From positions 1 through 64,000 of the forward strand of contig CBFHVV010000001.1 in NCBI GenBank assembly GCA_965658965.1: a stretch of DNA of 64,000 nucleotides, given 5' to 3'. Origin of the DNA: Croceimicrobium sp965658965. GTDB lineage: Bacteria > Bacteroidota > Bacteroidia > Flavobacteriales > Schleiferiaceae. The translations under genes and the position numbers were made by a program. The notes below the pieces were generated by a model. The model was given only the letters and a program-made list of their open reading frames with translations, was not told the DNA's origin and did not search any database. Positions 53,289 through 62,931 of the stretch are shown here, in pieces. Every line of letters starts with the position of its first letter. The stretch's first letter is position 1.

Positions 53289-54755
53289 ATGCGAAATATA
53301 ATTTATCTACTCTTTTTGGTGCTCTACAGTATTTTGTTTTGGCAAGAAGCCCTAGGAGTAAATTTGGTTCTCTTTACTTTTATTATTTTCAGCTATTTGC
53401 GTTTAAGCAAGAAGATTGCCCTGCGAAAATCCGAACTAGTTGTCCTACTGGCTCTCCTTGCATCTAGTGTAGGGCTAACACTATACAATTCTACCTTAAG
53501 TATAGTGATGTTTTTCTGCGCTAGTATTTCCTATGCTGCCTATCTAAATGCAGGTGTTTTTAGTACCATTGAGGCATTTTTAAATTCCTTTATCTCTTTC
53601 TTCTCTTTGCGCACTCCGCTTTTGCCAGATGCGAATTTGAAACAATCTAAACCGAAACAAGCACTTCTTTACTTGCGTATTGCCTTTTTGCCACTACTCA
53701 TCTTTATTATATTTTTCCTCTTGTTTAAAGAGGGTAATCAAATTTTTGGTCAGTGGTCAGAAAAGGCCTTTGGTAGCTTTTTTCGTTACCTAGATTACTT
53801 AGATTTCACCTATTTCTTTTTTGTTTTGCTAGGCCTTTTAATAATTAGATGGCTCTTTAAAGAGGATCGTAGGTTTTTAATAAAGCTAGATCGCTCCAAC
53901 TTTCTTTCGCGAAAAAGAAAGTCGACCTTTTCTTTCAAAAACTTAGCACTTAAAAGAGAATACATTAGCGCACTCTTGCTTTTCGGAATGCTTAACGCGC
54001 TCTTGCTTATTATAAACTTTATAGATATCAAGTGGGTTTGGTTTCAGTTTTACCTTCCAGAGAGTTTTAGTTTAAAAGACTTTGTGCACGAAGGGGTAGG
54101 TTATTTAATTTTTAGCCTAATCCTTTCAGCGGGACTGGTTTTATATTACTTCCGCGGAAGCCTTAACTTTTACCCTAAAAGTGGCGCATTAAAATTTTTA
54201 GCCCAATTATGGCTGGTGCAAAATGCCATATTAGCCTTGTCGGTAGCCCGAAGGACTTTTTATTATATCGGTTTTCACGGCTTAGCCGATCGCCGCATAG
54301 CACTCTTGGCTTTTATTGGAATTATTTTGGTGTGTTTGGGGCTTTTGGTTTACAAATTGGCCACGAAAAGGAATAACGATTATCTGTTAAAGCAGAGTTC
54401 GGCTTTTATCTTAATCTTTCTATGCAGTTTAAGTCTAATCAATTGGGATCAAAGAGTAGCTACCTTCAACCTAAACCACGGACAGGCTAATGAAATAGAC
54501 ATAGACAACTATCTAAATTTGTCGCCTCGAGTTTATCCCTATCTCTATGAAAATATGGATCGCATTGCTTTTCAAATAAAGCGCCATCAGAATAATGAGG
54601 TACGCTGGGTTAGTGTGGAAAGCATAGAGGAATTTAAAAATCGCTTAAACTTAAAGAAAGAAGCTTTTTTAGTAAGGCAAAGTAGGCGCACTTGGCGAAG
54701 CTGGAACTACGCTGATAGTCGTGCTGTACAAAAGCTAAAGGCGATAGAATCTTGA
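53289..54755 (+). CDS. DUF4173-like polytopic membrane protein
   Basis: 488 residues with about ten or more hydrophobic segments, and a C-terminal soluble tail (NLNHGQANEIDIDNYLNLS) typical of DUF4173/DUF4153 proteins. Function unknown. No operon partner. Confidence 0.78.
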   Translation: MRNIIYLLFLVLYSILFWQEALGVNLVLFTFIIFSYLRLSKKIALRKSELVVLLALLASSVGLTLYNSTLSIVMFFCASISYAAYLNAGVFSTIEAFLNSFISFFSLRTPLLPDANLKQSKPKQALLYLRIAFLPLLIFIIFFLLFKEGNQIFGQWSEKAFGSFFRYLDYLDFTYFFFVLLGLLIIRWLFKEDRRFLIKLDRSNFLSRKRKSTFSFKNLALKREYISALLLFGMLNALLLIINFIDIKWVWFQFYLPESFSLKDFVHEGVGYLIFSLILSAGLVLYYFRGSLNFYPKSGALKFLAQLWLVQNAILALSVARRTFYYIGFHGLADRRIALLAFIGIILVCLGLLVYKLATKRNNDYLLKQSSAFILIFLCSLSLINWDQRVATFNLNHGQANEIDIDNYLNLSPRVYPYLYENMDRIAFQIKRHQNNEVRWVSVESIEEFKNRLNLKKEAFLVRQSRRTWRSWNYADSRAVQKLKAIES

Positions 54756-54786
54756 GCTGGAGTTAAAGATATCATAAGGGATGTAC

Positions 54787-54794
54787 TACCTTTG
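54787..54794 (+). promoter_or_regulatory. -7 promoter box for purQ
   Basis: TACCTTTG, exact TAnnTTTG match, 14 nt before the ATG at 54809. Confidence 0.55.
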
Positions 54795-54808
54795 CAAAAA
54801 TTCTAGCA

Positions 54809-55513
54809 ATGAAAATAGGTGTAGTTATCTTTCCGGGTAGTAATTGTGATCACGATATGATCTATACGCTTAAAAGCTTTGGTCATGATGTGGTGGAGCT
54901 TTGGCATAAAGACACAGACTTACAAGGTGTGGAAATGGTAGCTATTCCCGGTGGTTTTTCGTACGGTGATTATTTACGCTCTGGTGCTATTGCTAGATTT
55001 TCTCCTATTATGGATTCGGTAATAGACTTTGCCAATAAGGGCGGATATGTTTTAGGTGTTTGTAACGGTTTTCAGGTTTTATGCGAAAGTGGCCTATTAC
55101 CAGGAACCTTGCTTCATAACACCAGTCACAGCTTTGTCTGTAAAAATGTGCACCTCGTAGCAGCTAGTAAAAGTGCTGCCATTAGCACAGACTTAGATAC
55201 CCATAGGACTTATAAAATACCTGTAGCCCATGGCGAAGGTCGTTTTTATGCTTCGGATGAGGTGCTTGCACAATTGGAATCAGATGATCAAGTACTTTTC
55301 CGTTATGCTTCTGCAGATGGGCAGGTAGACGAAGCGTCGAATTTTAATGGTGCCTCGGGAAATATTGCTGGGGTATGTAATGCAGGTAAAAACGTTTTTG
55401 GAATGATGCCGCATCCAGAAAGAGCTGCCGATGCTAATCTAGGTAATGAGGATGGTCGTTTGCTTTTTGAAAGCCTTTTCAAGAACCTTAAAACCAGCAT
55501 GGCGGAGGCTTAG
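54809..55513 (+). CDS. purQ: Phosphoribosylformylglycinamidine synthase, glutaminase subunit PurQ
   Basis: Supplies ammonia from glutamine for FGAM synthesis, step 4 of purine synthesis. 234 residues with triad Cys85 (GVCNGFQ), His202 and Glu204 (MPHPERA) and PGGFSYGDYLRSG. A stand-alone PurQ implies the split enzyme with small PurL and PurS, encoded elsewhere. Overlaps the converging GNAT gene by 4 nt. Confidence 0.94.
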   Translation: MKIGVVIFPGSNCDHDMIYTLKSFGHDVVELWHKDTDLQGVEMVAIPGGFSYGDYLRSGAIARFSPIMDSVIDFANKGGYVLGVCNGFQVLCESGLLPGTLLHNTSHSFVCKNVHLVAASKSAAISTDLDTHRTYKIPVAHGEGRFYASDEVLAQLESDDQVLFRYASADGQVDEASNFNGASGNIAGVCNAGKNVFGMMPHPERAADANLGNEDGRLLFESLFKNLKTSMAEA

Positions 55514-55971
55514 ATTTCTCGCGCTACTCTAAAGTTTATTAGGGTTTCTTGCCCAAGCTTATTTTCATTCTCGTGAAGAAGCTTAAAGCCTCGTGCTAAA
55601 AAAAAGGGCTTTGCCATAAAGCTTACATCACTGTATAATTTACTAGCGCCGCGCCTTTTCGCTTCCGCTAAGATGCGCAGATATAATTGCTGAGCGTATC
55701 CTTTTCCTTGTTGGGATTTAGCCACATAAAGGAAGTCAAAATAATCTTGATCTTTTAAGGAAGCAAAAGCAACAATCTGCTTTTCCACGGCAATTAAAAG
55801 AGTAAACTGCTCCTCAATCAAACTTTTCCAGCGGGGAGGATTATCTGCTCTATTACTCCATTCTAGCAACTGCGCATTGCTGTAATGCCCAGGCCCACTT
55901 TCTAAAATAGAATCTCGGAAGAGCTCTTGCAGCTTTCCGAGATCCTTAGTTTTTGCTCTGCGAATTTCCAC
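55510..55971 (-). CDS. GNAT family N-acetyltransferase
   Basis: 153 residues with acetyl-CoA binding motif QQGKGYAQQLYLR (Q-x-x-G-x-G/A). C-terminal FFLARGFKLLHE matches GNAT motif B. Substrate unknown. It starts 3 nt after the stop of the BNR protein gene on the same strand. Confidence 0.83.
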   Translation of the reverse strand: MEIRRAKTKDLGKLQELFRDSILESGPGHYSNAQLLEWSNRADNPPRWKSLIEEQFTLLIAVEKQIVAFASLKDQDYFDFLYVAKSQQGKGYAQQLYLRILAEAKRRGASKLYSDVSFMAKPFFLARGFKLLHENENKLGQETLINFRVAREI

Positions 55972-55974
55972 CCT

Positions 55975-58683
55975 CTATTTAGCGGTAACAATTTGAATCT
56001 TGCAGTTTACAGAATTACTGCCTTTCCGCAGGTTTAGAATATAAGATCCCGCTTCTAAATTGGGAAGGTTTAGTCTTTTCATGGCGCCTGATTTTTTAGA
56101 CCAACGATCCTCTAAAACAGTTTTACCTTGTAAATTATAGAGGCTAATTTCCCAAATGCCATCTTCTTGGCCTTCTATATTAATAAAGTTGCTGGCAAGG
56201 TTAGGATAAACATTAAAGGTGGGCGCTTCTTGGCTTAAAGCCTGCTCCTCTAGGCCAATGCCACCTGCAAACTGGGCGGTATAAACACCGCGGCCATGGG
56301 TGGCAGCCATAATGGTACGATCGCTCTGGCGCAATTGTAGCATATCTACTCTTACATTGGCTAAACCGTTGTTCGAAGGGCTCCAGTTAGGCGAGGCATC
56401 CATAAAGTTAGTGGTTTCCCACACACCTAATTCAGTCGCTATTAGTACGTTATTGGTGTCCACGGGATTAAACAAAGCCCACCGAACCGGCATGTCAGGT
56501 AAATCCCCTTCCTTTATTTGCCAGTTTTGCCCACCATCATTCGTATAAAAAATCGAAGGAATTCCATAGTTGGCATAAGTGACCATAAGCTCATCTTCAT
56601 TGCGACCAATTTGAGTGCAGCTTAAATACCCTGCAGGGAAATTGCTACCCGTAATTTCGTTTATTATTTCAGGGCTTGAACCATCGGCATGATCCACTCT
56701 AAAAAGTTTTCCCGAGCCACCTGCCACGAAAATTGTAGAAGCGGTGTCTGAATAAGGGGATACTTTGATGTTGGTGGCGCTGCCTCCTAAGCGTCGGATT
56801 TCCAAATCTTCCTCAATTACACTGGCATCAGCATTTTTATAGCGATAGATATTTCTCGCATCTTGGCAAGCATAAAGAATCTTTCGGTCAGAATCGTAAT
56901 CTGCGGGATTGATAAAGCGACCGTCTCCATTATTAATAAAACGATTGCCGAATGAATTGCCCGCATTAAAAGAACGCCAATAAGCATTGTACACGTAGCT
57001 GGTAATTTGGAAATTAGAGTTAAACTCATCAATAAAACAATAGGCACCATCTCCGCCCGTGGCCCGATCGGTTATACCTAGGCCAGCCTGGTTAAATCTT
57101 TCAGTACCGTTGTCTTGCGAGCCAGCCAACATATTATTAGAACCGCTCTCAGGAGCAATGGCGCCGGCATAGTATTGAGTTACATTGTAAGCATCATTAC
57201 GTTCGGTAAAGTTTGGAAAAGAGCTATTGAAATTATTGGAGTAAGTTACGCCGCCATCGTGGCCAGCAAGTATTTCGGAAGAGGAGCCTGGTTTAAATAT
57301 AAACTGATGCTGGTCTGCATGCACGTAGGGATAGCCAAAACCGCCATACCAATGCGACAATTGCTGCCAAGTGTTTCCAGTGTCCTGGGAACGGAAAATA
57401 TTAATGCCGCCAACTACTACTGTACTTTCGTCATTCGGATCAACTTGAGCAATTAAATCGTACCAGGCTTGGCCACGGGTAAAGTCGCTTGCAGGAATTC
57501 CTGGGTCATCGTCGTTGGGTTCAATTAAATTTTCCCAAGTATTGCCCGAGTCCGTGCTACGTGATAGTTTATCGAGTACACCATTTTTCTCAATCATGGC
57601 ATAAATAAAGGCAGCATTACTGGGTGCAACGGCTAGCTCAACTCTTTCGCCGTCGGTATTTCTAACACGGGTAAAGTTTAAACCATCATCGCTAAAAAGA
57701 ATATCACCTCCGCCACTAGGCCCATTTGAATTAATGGCATTAACGGTACCTACCCAAATACGGTTATCAGCACCGATTTCGATATCGCCCACAGCGAAGT
57801 TGTAATTGGCGCCCGGTATATTAGGCATTACTTGAGTAAAGCTTTGACCACCATCGGTAGAGCGGAAAAGACCTTCGTCGCCTACTTGTGCGGTAAAGCC
57901 TTCGTAATCTGTATTGCGCACGGCAACGTAAAGTACACCCTGACCATTTTCGTTTCGGACGGTAATATCGCGGATAAACTTCATATTGGTGCTGCTACTC
58001 AGTTGACTCCAATTAAGTCCTCCATCAGTACTTTTGAAAATACCATCTCCCATGGTACCTGACGTTGACCCGAAGCCTTCACCGGTACCTACGTAAAACA
58101 CCTGCGTATTAGTGGGGTCGTGAGTAATTGCTGTAACCGACAGAGTTTTCCAAAAGTCATTTACTGGAACCCATGGGCTAAAGGCATTAACAATGTTTGT
58201 ATTATACCATAAGCCGCCAGTTACACCACCTGCCCATACTTTCTCTAAATTAGGATCATTGGGATCGTACATAATCGCTCTGGTTCTGCCGCCAACATCA
58301 TAGGGGCCGCGTTCTTCCCAAATTAAGTCGGAGCTACCTGTGTCTAAACCAGCATTTTTCATACTGAACTCAGCCGCGGCTGCCTTGATGCGACTTTTTG
58401 CTAATTGTAATTTTTCGGGAGTCGGGTGACCAAGAGCCGGATCCATAGTCATGATAAAATTCTGTTGCCAGGCTAAATCTGGTCGGTCGGCTTTAGGACT
58501 TTTTTCCCATTCTTCTATGTCAATGTTCCTAGCATCATCATTATATGGATGGCTTGCTAAAAATTCTTCATACTGCTCAAATCTATCGGGCTGCTTATCT
58601 GATGTTTCTAGAGGATTAGCCAAAATAACGATGAGGGATACACCTATTAGTAGGGCTGAAGTCCAAGCAATTGTCTTCTTCAT
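55975..58683 (-). CDS. Secreted BNR/sortilin-like beta-propeller protein with T9SS sorting domain
   Basis: 902 residues: signal peptide (ALLIGVSLIVIL), about 100 residues of linker, then a series of BNR/Asp-box repeats (STDGGLNWSQL, SDDGLNF, SQDTGNTWQQL, TNDGGQNWQI) forming propellers, a HGRGVYTA motif near residue 815, and a C-terminal Por sorting domain (YPNLASNFINI, NLEAGSYILNLR). Resembles VPS10/sortilin-like glycosyl hydrolase-type repeats; binding or hydrolytic function undetermined. Exported by T9SS to the cell surface. Confidence 0.87.
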   Translation of the reverse strand: MKKTIAWTSALLIGVSLIVILANPLETSDKQPDRFEQYEEFLASHPYNDDARNIDIEEWEKSPKADRPDLAWQQNFIMTMDPALGHPTPEKLQLAKSRIKAAAAEFSMKNAGLDTGSSDLIWEERGPYDVGGRTRAIMYDPNDPNLEKVWAGGVTGGLWYNTNIVNAFSPWVPVNDFWKTLSVTAITHDPTNTQVFYVGTGEGFGSTSGTMGDGIFKSTDGGLNWSQLSSSTNMKFIRDITVRNENGQGVLYVAVRNTDYEGFTAQVGDEGLFRSTDGGQSFTQVMPNIPGANYNFAVGDIEIGADNRIWVGTVNAINSNGPSGGGDILFSDDGLNFTRVRNTDGERVELAVAPSNAAFIYAMIEKNGVLDKLSRSTDSGNTWENLIEPNDDDPGIPASDFTRGQAWYDLIAQVDPNDESTVVVGGINIFRSQDTGNTWQQLSHWYGGFGYPYVHADQHQFIFKPGSSSEILAGHDGGVTYSNNFNSSFPNFTERNDAYNVTQYYAGAIAPESGSNNMLAGSQDNGTERFNQAGLGITDRATGGDGAYCFIDEFNSNFQITSYVYNAYWRSFNAGNSFGNRFINNGDGRFINPADYDSDRKILYACQDARNIYRYKNADASVIEEDLEIRRLGGSATNIKVSPYSDTASTIFVAGGSGKLFRVDHADGSSPEIINEITGSNFPAGYLSCTQIGRNEDELMVTYANYGIPSIFYTNDGGQNWQIKEGDLPDMPVRWALFNPVDTNNVLIATELGVWETTNFMDASPNWSPSNNGLANVRVDMLQLRQSDRTIMAATHGRGVYTAQFAGGIGLEEQALSQEAPTFNVYPNLASNFINIEGQEDGIWEISLYNLQGKTVLEDRWSKKSGAMKRLNLPNLEAGSYILNLRKGSNSVNCKIQIVTAK

Positions 58684-58825
58684 AAATGCTTCAAAATTCT
58701 TAAAAGGGCTTAAATCGGTCGCGCTAAAATAGTAGACCTAGGTCATTTCGCGCTCAATTATAACGTATTAAGTCTCTTTAAGTTTGGAAGCCAGGGTTTT
58801 GTGTTTGTAAATCAATAAGTTAGAC

Positions 58826-60598
58826 TTAACTAAACTCCATAAGTTTACGCCGATACACTGAGAATAGTTTACTCTTGCTTACGAAGCCAAGGTATTTCCC
58901 ATTTTCAATTACGGGTAGATTCCAGGCGCCACTCGATTGAAATTTCTTCATAACGGCAGACATATCTTCTTTAATATCGACTACCGCTGGTGGCGGGCTC
59001 ATTAGTTCTGAAACGTAGGTATTTTCGTAAAGGTTATGATCGAACATGATGGTGCGGAAGTCATCCAGAGTAAGAACGCCAACCAAAACGTTTTCCTCGT
59101 CAATAACAGGAAAGAGATTTCGCTTTGAGCGACTCACCACTTTAACCAGTTCGCCTAAAGTATATTCTGGCTTTACTTTTTTGAAGTCTTTCTCAACAAC
59201 GCTGGCAATGTTTAGCAGGGTAAGAATAGCTTGATCTTTATTATGAGTTAATAAATCGCCCCGCTTGGCTAATTGCATGGTGTATATAGAATGCGGTAAA
59301 ATGCTGCGTGTAACGAGGTAGGAGCTTGCCGATACCGTCATTAAGGGTAGAAAGAGGTCGTAGCCCGCTGTGATTTCGGCTATCATAAATATAGCTGTTA
59401 GGGGCGCATGCAGTACCCCAGCCATAAGTCCTGCCATACCCACTAGAGAAAAGTTAGTGGTGCTTATTTCGCTCAAGCCGCTTAGATTAATGAGATAGGC
59501 GAAAGCAAAACCCAAGGTAGAACCAACAAATAAAGAGGGCGCGAAAATACCGCCAATACCACCAGCGCCAATAGTAAAAACGGAGGCGAAAATTTTAAGA
59601 AAGACCAGCCCAAGTAATAATGCGATAATTATATACGGCCCGCTAAACCAGTCGTAAAGTAAGCTTTGATTGACAATCGATTCAATTTCACCATTTAACA
59701 AGGCATTAATGGTTTCATAGCCTTCTCCGTAAAGGGGGGGCACTAACCAAATTAGCAGGCCTAATGATAAACCGCCGAAAAGCACTTTTTGCCACGCACT
59801 TCTTATGCCACTAAAAAAATCATCGAAGTAAAAGTAGACTTTAGTGAAGTACACTGAGGCCAAAGCTGTAAGCACACCAAGCAAAGCGTAATAAGGCAAG
59901 TTGCTAATATCGAATGCGATTAGTGATTTATAATGGAATAGGTAATCGTTGCCTTGAATAAAAATAGAGGTAACGGCACCAGAAACCGAAGCGAGTAGAA
60001 GCGGCACCAGAGAAGCAAGAGTTAAGTCGAGGCTAAAGATTTCAATGGTAAAAATAATAGCAGCAATAGGGGCATTAAAGATCGAAGCGATGGCGCCAGC
60101 AGTGGCGCAGCCCATTAAAAGAATGCGCTGCCTAAAATTGAGGTGCATCATTCTTCCTAAATTGGAGCCAATAGCAGAACCAGTACCAACGGTGGGACCC
60201 TCTAGTCCAACTGAGCCACCAAAGCCTACGGTAAAAGTAGAAGTAATTAGGTAGGCGTAGGTTTTATAAAGCTGCAAGAAACCACTGCGACGGGAAATTG
60301 CATACAAAGTAGAGGGTATGCCTTCTGAGATGGGTTTGTTAATGATACGCTTCACAATTAAAGTTAGCGCGATACCAATTAAAGGGAAGGCAAAGTAGTA
60401 GAGGTTAAAGTACTGATCCAAAAAATCGCTGCGTAGCAATTCTTGAATAAAGTGAGTGGTGTTCTTTAATACCACCGCTACTAAACCAGTTATAAAGCCT
60501 ACTAAAATACTGAGGATAAGCACAAATCGCTCTTGCGAAATATGTTTTGCCCGCCAAAGAAGGAATTTTCCGAGTATTGATTTAGGCTTTGCCTGCAT
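58826..60598 (-). CDS. CLC-family chloride channel/transporter with CBS domains
   Basis: 590 residues: CLC membrane domain (about 20-430) then two CBS domains (about 450-590). Gating Glu is present (GLEGPTV, E. coli Glu148), as are GGIFAPSL and the anion-coordinating Tyr in SIYTMQLA (E. coli Tyr445). Two departures: the GSGIP motif reads SEGIP, and the inner proton Glu203 is Ile (FTIEIF). This suggests a non-standard selectivity or uncoupled channel. Its start overlaps the aspS stop by one base, so it is co-transcribed. Confidence 0.9.
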   Translation of the reverse strand: MQAKPKSILGKFLLWRAKHISQERFVLILSILVGFITGLVAVVLKNTTHFIQELLRSDFLDQYFNLYYFAFPLIGIALTLIVKRIINKPISEGIPSTLYAISRRSGFLQLYKTYAYLITSTFTVGFGGSVGLEGPTVGTGSAIGSNLGRMMHLNFRQRILLMGCATAGAIASIFNAPIAAIIFTIEIFSLDLTLASLVPLLLASVSGAVTSIFIQGNDYLFHYKSLIAFDISNLPYYALLGVLTALASVYFTKVYFYFDDFFSGIRSAWQKVLFGGLSLGLLIWLVPPLYGEGYETINALLNGEIESIVNQSLLYDWFSGPYIIIALLLGLVFLKIFASVFTIGAGGIGGIFAPSLFVGSTLGFAFAYLINLSGLSEISTTNFSLVGMAGLMAGVLHAPLTAIFMIAEITAGYDLFLPLMTVSASSYLVTRSILPHSIYTMQLAKRGDLLTHNKDQAILTLLNIASVVEKDFKKVKPEYTLGELVKVVSRSKRNLFPVIDEENVLVGVLTLDDFRTIMFDHNLYENTYVSELMSPPPAVVDIKEDMSAVMKKFQSSGAWNLPVIENGKYLGFVSKSKLFSVYRRKLMEFS

Positions 60599-62352
60599 TA
60601 GTTGTCTTTCTCCTCTAAGGCGATTCCCAATTCTTTTAACTGTTCGGCGTCAATAGAAGAGGGGCTATTGATCATTAAATCTCGACCCGAATTATTTTTT
60701 GGGAAAGCAATAAAATCACGGATAGTTTCCGATCCGCCTAATAAAGCTACTAAGCGATCAAAGCCAAAGGCAATACCTCCGTGTGGCGGAGCACCGTATT
60801 CGAAAGCATCCATTAAAAACCCAAATTGAGCTTTGGCCTCTTCTGGGCTAAAGCCCAATACTTCAAACATGCGGCTTTGCACCTTACGATCGTGAATACG
60901 AATAGAACCTCCACCAATTTCATTACCGTTTAAAACGATGTCGTAGGCATTAGCACGTACTTTGCCCGGATCGCTTTCCAGCAGATGCATATCTTCTGCT
61001 TTTGGAGAGGTGAAAGGATGGTGCATAGCGTGAAAACGACCGCTTTCTTCATCCCATTCTAATAGGGGAAAGTCAACTACCCAAAGGGGTGCATATTCAT
61101 CACTCTTACGCAGGCCTAATTGCTCAGCCATGTATAAGCGCAATTCGCTCATTGCCTTGCGTGTTTTAGTTTCCCCGCCGGCTAAAATTAAGATTAAGTC
61201 GCCTGGCTTAGAGTTACAGGCTTGATGCCATTTGGCTTGCTCCTCTTCGTTAAAGAACTTATCGACAGAAGATTTAAAGCTTCCATCTTCATTGTATTTT
61301 GACCAAATAACGCCGTTCATGCCAATCTGCGGACGCTTTGCCCAAGCGGTAATGGCATCTAGTTGTTTACGAGAGTAGCTGGCGCAATTTTCGGCAGAAA
61401 TAGCCAAAACGGTTTCGGCCTCATCAAAGACCTTAAAGCCTTTGTTTTTAACCAGTTCGCTCAAAGTATTTAGCTTCATATCGAAGCGAATATCTGGCTT
61501 GTCATTGCCGTATTGCTCCATAGCATCGGCATAGCTAAGCACGGGGAAATTCTCCACCTCAATACCCTTTATATCTTTAAGCAGTGATTTTACAAATTTC
61601 TCAAAGGTGCGTAATACATCTGCTTGTTCTACAAATGCCATTTCGCAGTCAATTTGGGTAAACTCGGGTTGGCGATCGGCGCGTAGGTCTTCATCCCTAA
61701 AGCACCTTACAATCTGATAATAGCGGTCATAACCCGAAACCATCAAGAGCTGCTTAAAGGTCTGAGGCGATTGAGGCAAGGCGTAAAATTGTCCCTCATT
61801 CATACGGGAAGGAACTACAAAATCGCGTGCTCCTTCGGGAGTGGATTTAATGAGGTAAGGAGTTTCAATTTCCAAGAAGTCGGCACTATTTAAAAAAGTG
61901 CGAGCGGCTTGCGCCACTTTATGGCGAAGCATAATATTTTTCTTGACTGGCTCGCGACGTAAATCGAGATAACGATATTTCATGCGAAGCTCTTCGCCTC
62001 CGTCGCTTTCCTCCTCAATGGTGAAAGGCGGTGTTAAAGAGCTGTTTAGCACTTCGAGGCTCAGAACTTTTATTTCAATTTCGCCAGTCGCGATTTTTAG
62101 ATTTTTATTCTCTCGCTCTAATACTTCGCCTTTTACACTTATCACGTATTCTCTACCTAACTTACTGGCTTGTTGCAGAAGCGTAGGATCCCAGCCATCA
62201 TTAAAGGCTAATTGAGTTATTCCATAGCGATCACGTAAGTCTATAAAGGTCATCCCCGAAAGGTTTCTAATCTTTTGCACCCAACCGCTTAGCGTAACTT
62301 CTTGTCCAATAAATGAGGCGTTTAACTGCCCACAGGTATGAGATCGATACAT
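60598..62352 (-). CDS. aspS: Aspartyl-tRNA synthetase
   Basis: Class II synthetase of 584 residues, bacterial type with GAD domain. Motif 2 CFRDEDLRADRQPEF and motif 3 GIAFGFDRL are intact, with the N-terminal OB-fold (GWVQKIRNLSGMTFIDLRD). Start at 62352 (MYRSHTCG); the longer in-frame TTG at 62373 is part of the promoter box. The CLC gene follows with 1-nt overlap. Confidence 0.95.
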   Translation of the reverse strand: MYRSHTCGQLNASFIGQEVTLSGWVQKIRNLSGMTFIDLRDRYGITQLAFNDGWDPTLLQQASKLGREYVISVKGEVLERENKNLKIATGEIEIKVLSLEVLNSSLTPPFTIEEESDGGEELRMKYRYLDLRREPVKKNIMLRHKVAQAARTFLNSADFLEIETPYLIKSTPEGARDFVVPSRMNEGQFYALPQSPQTFKQLLMVSGYDRYYQIVRCFRDEDLRADRQPEFTQIDCEMAFVEQADVLRTFEKFVKSLLKDIKGIEVENFPVLSYADAMEQYGNDKPDIRFDMKLNTLSELVKNKGFKVFDEAETVLAISAENCASYSRKQLDAITAWAKRPQIGMNGVIWSKYNEDGSFKSSVDKFFNEEEQAKWHQACNSKPGDLILILAGGETKTRKAMSELRLYMAEQLGLRKSDEYAPLWVVDFPLLEWDEESGRFHAMHHPFTSPKAEDMHLLESDPGKVRANAYDIVLNGNEIGGGSIRIHDRKVQSRMFEVLGFSPEEAKAQFGFLMDAFEYGAPPHGGIAFGFDRLVALLGGSETIRDFIAFPKNNSGRDLMINSPSSIDAEQLKELGIALEEKDN

Positions 62353-62370
62353 GTAATAATATTTAGCCGG

Positions 62371-62378
62371 CAAAATTA
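62371..62378 (-). promoter_or_regulatory. -7 promoter box for aspS-CLC
   Basis: The minus strand reads TAATTTTG (TAnnTTTG), 18 nt from the aspS start. It overlaps the false TTG start of the longer frame. Confidence 0.6.
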
Positions 62379-62439
62379 CAATATCTATAGGCTTCCCTAT
62401 TTTTGAAGCGCTTTAATTAGCAAAAATTTTAAAGCTATT

Positions 62440-62880
62440 ATGATAGAGCCATTTGATGATGCTTATTTTATGCGACAAGCTTTGGCAGAAGCGCAACTAG
62501 CCATGGAAGAGGATGAAATTCCTGTTGGAGCAGTAGTGGTTAGCAAAGGAAAAATAATAGGCCGGGGTCGGAATCAAACCGAACGATTATTAGACGTTAC
62601 GGCACATGCAGAAATTTTGGCCATCTCGGCGGCAGCCAATTACTTAGGGGCAAAATATTTGAGAGACTGTACTTTGTATGTCACCTTAGAGCCTTGTAAT
62701 ATGTGTGCGGGGGCTTTATTTTGGTCGCAAATAGGCAAGGTGGTGTACGGCGCCGACGATGAAAAAAGAGGCTTCTTGAAGGAGGGGGCAAAATTGCACC
62801 CCAAAACCAAACTAATTGGGCCCATTATGCGTTACGAATGTAGTGAACTTTTAAAGCAATTTTTTAGGGGGAAAAGGTAG
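62440..62880 (+). CDS. tadA: tRNA-specific adenosine deaminase TadA
   Basis: Converts the wobble A34 of tRNA-Arg(ACG) to inosine. 146 residues. Zn/catalytic motif HAE with His56 and Glu58, and PCNMC with Cys86 and Cys89. Family length. Divergent from aspS. Confidence 0.94.
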   Translation: MIEPFDDAYFMRQALAEAQLAMEEDEIPVGAVVVSKGKIIGRGRNQTERLLDVTAHAEILAISAAANYLGAKYLRDCTLYVTLEPCNMCAGALFWSQIGKVVYGADDEKRGFLKEGAKLHPKTKLIGPIMRYECSELLKQFFRGKR

Positions 62881-62931
62881 ATTTTAAAATGTCACAAAGT
62901 TTTATTACCTTATAGCTCAATTCTTGAAAAA

